Shown here: piece after piece, positions 58,239 through 64,000 of the stretch
Position numbering within the stretch: position 1 is the first letter of the stretch
Layout of the letters: every line of letters begins with the position of its first letter
Origin: JAPPHA01 sp965220985
GTDB taxonomy: Bacteria > Pseudomonadota > Alphaproteobacteria > Rhodobacterales > Rhodobacteraceae
Assembly: GCA_965220985.1 (NCBI GenBank)
Contig: OZ244854.1
Span: 1 to 64,000 of the forward strand
Reading direction: 5' to 3'
DNA: 64,000 bases
Notes under the pieces: generated by a model
Database searches by the model: none
What the model was told of the DNA's origin: nothing
What the model saw: only the letters and a program-made list of their open reading frames with translations
Translations under genes and position numbers: made by a program

Positions 58239-59462
58239 TTACCCGTCATTTCTCCGCTGCGGTTGGTCCAGCCAGTCGAGTATGTCGCGACGCACGCGCT
58301 GCTGGGGACCATTGCCCGAAACATTGCTGAGAGCGCCGCTTGCGGCACCCCGTGCCACACCCTTGGCAACCGGTCCCGCCTTGGCCATGGCGCCAGCCAG
58401 ACCACCAGGCGGCGGCACGCCGAGCGCCGATGCGGTCATGGCTTCGAGACTGGCCGCCCGTGCCGCATTCACGCCACCCTTGACCCCGCCGTAAGCAGCC
58501 CCGCCCGCTGTCCGACCAGCTGCCCGGGTCGCGCCCCAGGCAGCGGAGCCAACAAGTCCACCGATCATTCCAGCCGAGGAACCGCCACCCGCACCGGACA
58601 CGATTCTCTCGACCACCGAGGGCAACCGAAGAACCAGAACCAGCCCCACAACCTGAATGATCAGCACCTGAATCGCCGAAAACAAATCACCGTCGGGTTC
58701 GAACGTGGTCTCCAGCGTCGCCATGACCATTCCGTTGACGATCAGCAGGGTCAGAAGCTTGAACCCCATGCCGATCAGCATGCGCAGGTAGGACATCGCG
58801 ATGTCGCGAGTTGCATCCAGTCCGCCGAATCCGAGCCCAAGAAGTCCCGCAACCGCTGCAAGATAGAGTTCGGCGTAGACCACGACGACAAACGCCGCCA
58901 TTGCAGCAGCCGTCATCGCAACCGCAATCGAGATGAGGATCAGTCCGATCGAGTGTCCGGGGCTGAGAACCGACACGTCACCGAGCAGTCTGCCGATCAT
59001 GCCGAGCGCCTGGGAGAGGATCGCCGAAGGCGATGGCTCGGTGGTGCTGCCGCCGATCCGCGCCACCGCGATGGCGCTGTCGATGACAAGACGAACGAGC
59101 TGGTCGCCAAAGTTCAGGCACAGGACCAGCACACCGACAAAGACGAGCCGAACGATCAGTTTCGAGAGAAGCGCTGACAGCCCCTCTCCCTGAATCGTCC
59201 CCTTCGCGAATGTCCACGCAAACTCGATCGCGGCAAGCGCATACAGAAACCTGATGGCAACGCCTGCGATGCTGTCGGACATGGTGGATGAGGTCGTTTC
59301 CATCATGCGCACGAGAGAATCGAGCCCAGCGGGTGCATCCTGCGCGTTCGCAGCCACCGGCGCGATCAGCATCGGCAACCAGATCCAGAGCGGTACCCGC
59401 CAGAATTGACGCCACTGGCGGTCCTTGCATGCTTTCGATGGCAGGGAACGCAGGAGGCTCAT
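58239..59462 (-). CDS. trbL: VirB6/TrbL-type polytopic secretion protein
   Basis: A 407-residue protein with a signal-like N-terminus (VAANAQDAPAG) and at least five hydrophobic helices between 60 and 290, including AFVVVVYAELYLAAVAGLLG and the conserved FGGLDATRDIAMSYLRMLIG. A glycine- and alanine-rich tail follows (about 295-390), as in TrbL. It forms part of the inner-membrane channel. Its ATG overlaps the TrbJ stop by four bases. Confidence 0.9.
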   Translation of the reverse strand: MSLLRSLPSKACKDRQWRQFWRVPLWIWLPMLIAPVAANAQDAPAGLDSLVRMMETTSSTMSDSIAGVAIRFLYALAAIEFAWTFAKGTIQGEGLSALLSKLIVRLVFVGVLVLCLNFGDQLVRLVIDSAIAVARIGGSTTEPSPSAILSQALGMIGRLLGDVSVLSPGHSIGLILISIAVAMTAAAMAAFVVVVYAELYLAAVAGLLGLGFGGLDATRDIAMSYLRMLIGMGFKLLTLLIVNGMVMATLETTFEPDGDLFSAIQVLIIQVVGLVLVLRLPSVVERIVSGAGGGSSAGMIGGLVGSAAWGATRAAGRTAGGAAYGGVKGGVNAARAASLEAMTASALGVPPPGGLAGAMAKAGPVAKGVARGAASGALSNVSGNGPQQRVRRDILDWLDQPQRRNDG

Positions 59463-60352
59463 TTGACGATACCCAGCAACTGGTGGATTCCCGCCCCGGA
59501 ACTGACATCGCGGCGATCATCGGTCAGGCGATCGTCGTATCGACGCTGCATGGCTTCGCGGGCATCCATTTCCATCAAAACACGCGACCACGCGATCGCC
59601 GTCTGTTCGGCCTGCGCGGCCTGAAGGGATCTCAAATCAAGCAGTTGTCGCGACAGGCTGGTTGCCAGTTCGTTCGCCACCTGAAGCGCCGCGAGATTGC
59701 CTTCGGCAGAACTCGCACGGTTGGACAGGACATCGATCAGCTGAGCCTCGGTTTCGACATCCGCGCTCGTCAGGCCCGCCTGTCCGAGGCCGGTCGCGAG
59801 CGCAGATGTCCATCGCGACTGAAGCGCGTCGTAGCGTTCCGAAAACCGGTTCCGTTCGTAACCCTCCTTTCCGAACAGCGGATCGGTGACCTGATCCGAG
59901 CGAAGAAACCCGTCGAGTTCCTTCCCCGCATGCATCAGGCTGCCGGCCTGCATGTACATGCGACGAAGCCGAAGAATGGCGTCATGGGCGCTTCGATGAA
60001 AACTCCCCGGCAACCGTTCCGTGTTCGCGACCATGTTTCGATAGGCAAGAATCAGGGTCCGGAGTTGCTCAACCTCCGTTGCAAGCGTCTCTCCGGCAAT
60101 CGAGAGCTGCGAAGTCTCAAGCGATGCCAACCGACCGAGTTCGGCATTGTTGAGCCGCTGGGTCAATTCGGTCGCAATGCCCGGCACTCCACCCGCTACG
60201 ACACCCCGTGGGAGCCCGCACACGGCCAGCGTCGCAACGAGAGCGATGGCGACGCCGCACTTGAGCCTTGAGGAGTCGGACGATCTGTCGGAGGACCGAC
60301 GGCAAACACTGCCGAGGTCGCGCCGGCTTTGATCGTTGAAGTTGGTTCCCAA
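59459..60352 (-). CDS. trbJ: VirB5/TrbJ-type pilus-tip or exported transfer protein
   Basis: About 297 residues, mostly helical. A hydrophobic export segment (CGVAIALVATLAVCGL) lies about 33 residues in. The body carries GIATELTQRLNNAELGRLAS, LILAYRNMVANTERLP, an alanine/glutamine-rich coiled region (AALQVANELATSLSRQLLDL) and LLDLRSLQAAQAEQTA near the end, as in TrbJ. No ATG precedes the signal; the TTG at 60352 is the best start. Reading further upstream to 61042 goes through low-complexity sequence and is not credible. VirB5-type proteins are minor pilus components that assist contact or assembly. Confidence 0.8.
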   Translation of the reverse strand: MGTNFNDQSRRDLGSVCRRSSDRSSDSSRLKCGVAIALVATLAVCGLPRGVVAGGVPGIATELTQRLNNAELGRLASLETSQLSIAGETLATEVEQLRTLILAYRNMVANTERLPGSFHRSAHDAILRLRRMYMQAGSLMHAGKELDGFLRSDQVTDPLFGKEGYERNRFSERYDALQSRWTSALATGLGQAGLTSADVETEAQLIDVLSNRASSAEGNLAALQVANELATSLSRQLLDLRSLQAAQAEQTAIAWSRVLMEMDAREAMQRRYDDRLTDDRRDVSSGAGIHQLLGIVK

Positions 60353-60971
60353 GCACGTGGCGTCACCGTGCCGCGACCGGCACACCCACCTCTGTTCGTT
60401 CGTCACCGCAATGAATCCAAATGTGCGAGCGAGTCCGAATGCGGTTGCGGTCGCGATCTCGGCGACGACTTCAGTTGCGGCTGCGACCTCTGTTGCGACC
60501 GCGATCATGACCGTAATTGCTGTTGTCGTTGTGGCTGCGGCTGTGGCTGTGGCTGTGCCGGTTGTTGTTGCGAATTCGGCGAGGCGCTCGGCGGGTCGAG
60601 TCTTGCCATCCAGAAGAACACGGAAACGGCATTGTTTGTTCAGCCTCAAAGCCCTTGATTCCGCCTCCGCCGCGAAACTCGCCGCGACAGATTGGCACCC
60701 ATCCGTCCATGCCCCGTGTTCTGATCGATGGTGTCGGTTTTGTTGCGGGTCGTGGTCCCTCAGCGCAACCGGATCAGCGACATGCCAGACTGACCAGCGT
60801 GGTGCTCGCCCGCCACATACATGCAGCAATGGTCCGCCAGTCTCTTGTCGACGGCGGTGAAGAAACGCGGGATTCCGGCGGTTTCCCGCGCTTTCGCTCG
60901 ACCCCCGCCATGTCTCAGCCGCGATCCGGAGAAGGTGGCCAAAACGCCAACGGGCGAGGTGTCCGCGCTTG
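60353..60971 (-). other. Unresolved gap between trbE and trbJ, with low-complexity tract
   Basis: All other genes in this operon overlap or nearly so, so 620 bp without a gene is unexpected. A 60-codon minus frame at 60760-60942 starts at a TTG and is unrecognised. A hexamer-like GCNCAN tract at about 60520-60580 reads as a Pro/Gln-rich peptide in one minus frame (QPAQPQPQPQPQ) and Ala/Thr- or His/Ser-rich in the others. Small VirB genes could be hidden or decayed here. Confidence 0.35.
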
Positions 60972-63338
60972 CTATTCATCGGTCTGCCCAAGCAGCCTGC
61001 GCAAGTCGCGTTTCCAGAACTCCGGATCGGTCTCCACCGCACGTTCGGCAGCGGCAGCCTCTTCGATGGACGTGCTCCCCAGCAGCAAAAGCGCCGCCGG
61101 CCCCAGCAGGAAATCCACGATGCGGCGGCCTTCCGGCTTGACCACGTAGTAGTGTCGCTTCGGCTGCATGGCCGCGATGATCGCGATCATCTCCTCGGTC
61201 AGACCGAGAACCGCGTACTGCTCGCGGCTCGCCCGCGTCCAGGCGGCCGGATTCGGAAGAAAGATCTTGGTCGGGCAATTCTCGATCAGAGCCGGCGTGA
61301 TGGCACTCGCCGTCGCATCGGCAACCGATTGCGTCGCCATCACCACCGACGCGTTCGCCTTCCGCAGCTCCTTCAGCCAGCTTCTGATGCGACCCGCAAA
61401 CAGTTCGTGTTCGAGAAACGCCCAGGCTTCATCGATGATGATCAGCGTCGGACGCCCGTCGAGACTCCTCTCGACCATCCGAAACAGGTAGTCGAGCGCA
61501 AGGACCGCGACATCAGGTCCGGCAGAGAACAGCTCCTCGGTTTCGAACACCGTCCAGTCGGAGACCTCGATGCCGTCGTCCACCCCGTCAAAGATGCCCG
61601 CGCGATTGCCCCCCGAATAGGCTTCGAGCGCGGATCGCACCTCGACCGACTGAACGAGAGACAGAACATCGGCGATCGAATGACCGGGCTGCAGCAACCG
61701 AACCGTGTCGCTAATCTCGCGACGCATCGCCAGCGTCGGCGTCGTGCCGGCTTCCCGGACCAGCGCCGTGATCCACCCCTCGACATGGGAGCGTCCGCAC
61801 CGCAGAAGCCCGCCGATCGGCGACAGCGGATTGCCGCTTTCGCCGAGCGCGATGAAGTTGCCGCCAATGGCCGCGCTCAGGTAACGGACGGACCGCTTCT
61901 TGTCGAAGATGACGACGCGGGCATTGGCGTATCTCGTGAAACTCGCCGCGAACAGCCCAAGCAGCACCGACTTGCCGGCACCAGTCGGTCCGAAAACCAG
62001 CGTGTGCCCGACTCCCGACGAATGCAGGTTGAAACAATACGGCTCGCCTGAGATCGCCCGACCGATCACCAGCGGTGGCGAATTTTTCGGAAACTCCCGG
62101 CAATTGACGGTGGTGTCGCCCTGCCAGACGGTCGAGAGCGGGATCATGTCCGCAAAGTTCAGGCTCGAAAGGATCGGTCGCCTCGGATTGCGATGCGGAT
62201 GTCCAGGCAAGTGTCCGATGAACGCTTCGAGCGCGTTGCAGGTCTCGACCCGTGCCTCGAAACCGCGTTCGAGCAGCGCCTCGGCAACGTCGCGGGCCGC
62301 TGACATGACCTCGTCGCGGGACCCGCCGATCTCGCCGAAAATGACGATGACGCCGTTGAAGATTCCAAAGGTGACCTCGCCGGACCCAACCTCGGCGACA
62401 GCAACGTCAGTGTCGGCCACCATCGACACAGCGTGGGAATCGACCGGTGCGGTGTCGACCGCAAAAGCCTGCGCGACCAGCGATTGCTGACCCTGCGACC
62501 AGAATCGCCGTCGTCGATGCAGCTCCGCCCGACTTCGATTGTTGCCAAGGCAGACAAAACGGGACGACCATTGGTACGTGAACCCGAAGCCCTGCAGCAC
62601 CTCCAGAACGCCCGGTTCGGTGAACGGCGGGTAGCCGTCGATCGCGACCACTGCCGTCCACCGGTCGTTGATTTCGATGATGTCGTGGATGCGTTCCTGC
62701 CGGAAGCTCGGCGCGATCATGACGTCGAGATACGGACACCCCGCATCGACGGGGTTTCGCGGCCTGTGGTCCGCCCCGCGCACGCACGACGACAAATGTC
62801 CGACGAGTTCGTCCACCAGCACGGATCGTCCGCTGGCGCGGTGTTCCGAACGGGTTCGAAGACGCCGCAAGTCGAAGGCTCCGGCAAACCGGGTCTCGAC
62901 GGAACTGCACTGGGCCTCGAACGCTTCCACCCGGGCCGACAAGGGTCCCTTGAGGTCGAGATTCGACGACTGCAGCGTCAGGTGAATGATGTTCGTGAAC
63001 AAGGCGCCACCAGTTTCGAGCAGGCTGCGCCGCTCGATCTGGAGGACCTTCAGGGCATCAGCGGCAAATTCGTCCTCGTGACCGCAGTTCAGCTTGACCG
63101 CACGCCGACGAAAATCGACCCAAAAGGCAAACCCTTCGCCAAAGCCGGTCAATGCCTGGCTCAGCTGCTTCGTCTGGTGTGATCTCTCCTCCATCGAGAG
63201 GCTCTCCGTGTCGCGTCCTTGAACCTCCCAGGCGGCAAGCATCGAGCCGTCCTTGCAGACGACGACGCCCGGCGCGACCGAAGCGCCCCAGTTGAGCAAG
63301 TCCGAAAACGTCTTTCGCGGACGCATCAGCATGATCAA
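60972..63338 (-). CDS. trbE: VirB4/TrbE-type secretion ATPase
   Basis: A 788-residue ATPase that powers pilus and channel assembly. The N-terminal CagE/VirB4 domain runs to about 400 (RPRKTFSDLLNWGASVAPGV, WEVQGRD). The RecA-like domain has Walker A GPTGAGKS (450-457), then VVIFDKKRSVRYLSAAIGG, Walker B LIIIDEAWAFL (about 632-642) and VMATQSVADATAS. The length and motifs are full, so it should be active. The ATG at 63338 overlaps the stop of the upstream secretin gene by four bases, so the two are co-translated. Confidence 0.95.
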   Translation of the reverse strand: MIMLMRPRKTFSDLLNWGASVAPGVVVCKDGSMLAAWEVQGRDTESLSMEERSHQTKQLSQALTGFGEGFAFWVDFRRRAVKLNCGHEDEFAADALKVLQIERRSLLETGGALFTNIIHLTLQSSNLDLKGPLSARVEAFEAQCSSVETRFAGAFDLRRLRTRSEHRASGRSVLVDELVGHLSSCVRGADHRPRNPVDAGCPYLDVMIAPSFRQERIHDIIEINDRWTAVVAIDGYPPFTEPGVLEVLQGFGFTYQWSSRFVCLGNNRSRAELHRRRRFWSQGQQSLVAQAFAVDTAPVDSHAVSMVADTDVAVAEVGSGEVTFGIFNGVIVIFGEIGGSRDEVMSAARDVAEALLERGFEARVETCNALEAFIGHLPGHPHRNPRRPILSSLNFADMIPLSTVWQGDTTVNCREFPKNSPPLVIGRAISGEPYCFNLHSSGVGHTLVFGPTGAGKSVLLGLFAASFTRYANARVVIFDKKRSVRYLSAAIGGNFIALGESGNPLSPIGGLLRCGRSHVEGWITALVREAGTTPTLAMRREISDTVRLLQPGHSIADVLSLVQSVEVRSALEAYSGGNRAGIFDGVDDGIEVSDWTVFETEELFSAGPDVAVLALDYLFRMVERSLDGRPTLIIIDEAWAFLEHELFAGRIRSWLKELRKANASVVMATQSVADATASAITPALIENCPTKIFLPNPAAWTRASREQYAVLGLTEEMIAIIAAMQPKRHYYVVKPEGRRIVDFLLGPAALLLLGSTSIEEAAAAERAVETDPEFWKRDLRRLLGQTDE

Positions 63339-64000
63339 CCGCCGATCAGGGTTGGCCGCACGAGGACGACCATCGACGTTCGGATCAGTTCAGCCTCTGC
63401 CGAGCCGCCGAGCCCAAAGAACCCGGCAACGCCCGTGCCGGTACGGCCACGGCGGACGGTTTCCTGTTCGTAGCCCCCGACGATCAAGGTCTCGCCCGGC
63501 GACAGCACCACCGTGTGTTCGACCGCCCTGTGGTCGGTTTTGGGGAGCTGGATCGACCCGAAGTCCTCGAGATTGTTGAGGCTGGCCTGCACGATCCAGA
63601 GACTGAGCTGGATCTGTTGCTCGCCGACCAGGCGCGGCAAGGCGAAGATCGAAAGCCCCGTGTCGATGCTGTCGACCTCGAGCGTTTGCGACACGTCGCC
63701 GTTGGAGTCGGTCTTCGTCGAGGACTCGCGCACGTAATGCTGCGTCGACAGCAAGGAAACCGGTGCGATCACGCCGCTCTGGCCGACGGTGTTCGTCAGT
63801 CGATAGTCGACCACGTCCTTTTCGGATGCGAGCGACCTGAAATCGATGGCCGAACCGCTGAGCCTGCCATCGACGATGGCTATGCTCCCAGCGATGCCGG
63901 AACCGGCAGCGCCATTTCCGAAGCCGGCGCGCTGTCCGAGCGAAACCCGACTGCCGTCCACCGCGCCTTGCAGGAAGGCGCCGAACCCGACGTCCCTGTC
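63335..64000 (-). CDS. PilN-type secretin (partial; N-terminus outside window)
   Basis: At least 221 residues open to the right edge. The secretin core is visible: VDSIDTGLSIFALPRL, QQIQLSLWIVQASLNNLEDF, SIQLPKTDHRAVEHTVVLSP and GETLIVGGYEQE, ending in a TSMVVLVRPTLIGG strand. This matches PilN/BfpB-type secretins of type IVb pili, which form gated outer-membrane pores. It precedes and overlaps the VirB4 gene, placing a secretin in the same transcript as a Trb-type secretion system. Whether a lipoprotein signal is present cannot be seen. Confidence 0.85.
   Translation of the reverse strand, partial: DRDVGFGAFLQGAVDGSRVSLGQRAGFGNGAAGSGIAGSIAIVDGRLSGSAIDFRSLASEKDVVDYRLTNTVGQSGVIAPVSLLSTQHYVRESSTKTDSNGDVSQTLEVDSIDTGLSIFALPRLVGEQQIQLSLWIVQASLNNLEDFGSIQLPKTDHRAVEHTVVLSPGETLIVGGYEQETVRRGRTGTGVAGFFGLGGSAEAELIRTSMVVLVRPTLIGG

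Noticed and set aside
60329..60658. Cysteine-rich plus-strand peptide
   Set aside because: Produced by the low-complexity tract on the opposite strand; no spacing pattern of a known metal-binding protein and no ribosome binding site.
60353..61042. Long N-terminal extension of TrbJ to 61042
   Set aside because: It overlaps trbE, includes low-complexity sequence and would place the signal peptide deep inside the protein.

Overview
The window comes from a GC-rich Gram-negative bacterium, most likely an alphaproteobacterium. The evidence is an LspA gene followed by a BamF-type (DUF3035) lipoprotein, two small Rhodobacter-type porins, a TRAP transporter with a fused DctQM permease, and a TrbE/J/L/F/I-type conjugation cluster. 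The mix of TRAP, polyamine-type ABC, amine dehydrogenase and 2-hydroxy-acid oxidase genes suits a marine or host-associated heterotroph. No genus can be named from the sequence.

Layout. 1-10790: the N-terminal ~3,597 residues of a giant secreted repeat protein on the minus strand, running off the left edge. It has fibronectin III and putative-Ig domains, then about 26 Calx-beta-like repeats, and part of it is a recent threefold tandem array of 1,758-bp units. 10.8-12.7 kb has no convincing gene, then a tRNA-Arg(UCU). 13-16.4 kb holds a MATE exporter with a long hairpin over its start region and a secreted HNH nuclease. 16.4-23.2 kb is a catabolic block: GMC oxidoreductase, TerC, TRAP binding protein, fused TRAP permease, and a divergent IclR regulator. 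23.4-28.3 kb is accessory and decayed: a duplicated pair of methyltransferase-like genes, an antitoxin-like orphan, and relics of a zinc dehydrogenase, plsY and pyrC.

28.3-38.6 kb is a long minus-strand run: PotABCD importer, a trimethylamine/histamine-dehydrogenase-like flavoprotein, an ammonium transporter, a HisD-family dehydrogenase and a zinc alcohol dehydrogenase. The natural reading is import of a cationic amine, oxidative deamination, ammonium handling and oxidation of the carbon skeleton. 39.6-46.4 kb carries a FMN 2-hydroxy-acid oxidase, an AAA-ATPase/PD-(D/E)XK protein with altered key residues, an exported ankyrin protein and a HicAB toxin-antitoxin pair whose toxin appears prematurely stopped. 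46.8-49.5 kb holds two transposase remnants around bamF-lspA. 50.8-53.9 kb is a tandem porin duplication, each copy with the same terminator.

54.4-64 kb is a type IV secretion operon on the minus strand, with overlapping genes: a PilN-type secretin (partial), VirB4/TrbE, VirB5/TrbJ, VirB6/TrbL, VirB8/TrbF, VirB10/TrbI, a muramidase (VirB1-like) and TraB. No VirB9/TrbG lies between VirB8 and VirB10, where it is normally found, while a secretin sits directly upstream of VirB4. This unusual composition is the best candidate here for something not well described.
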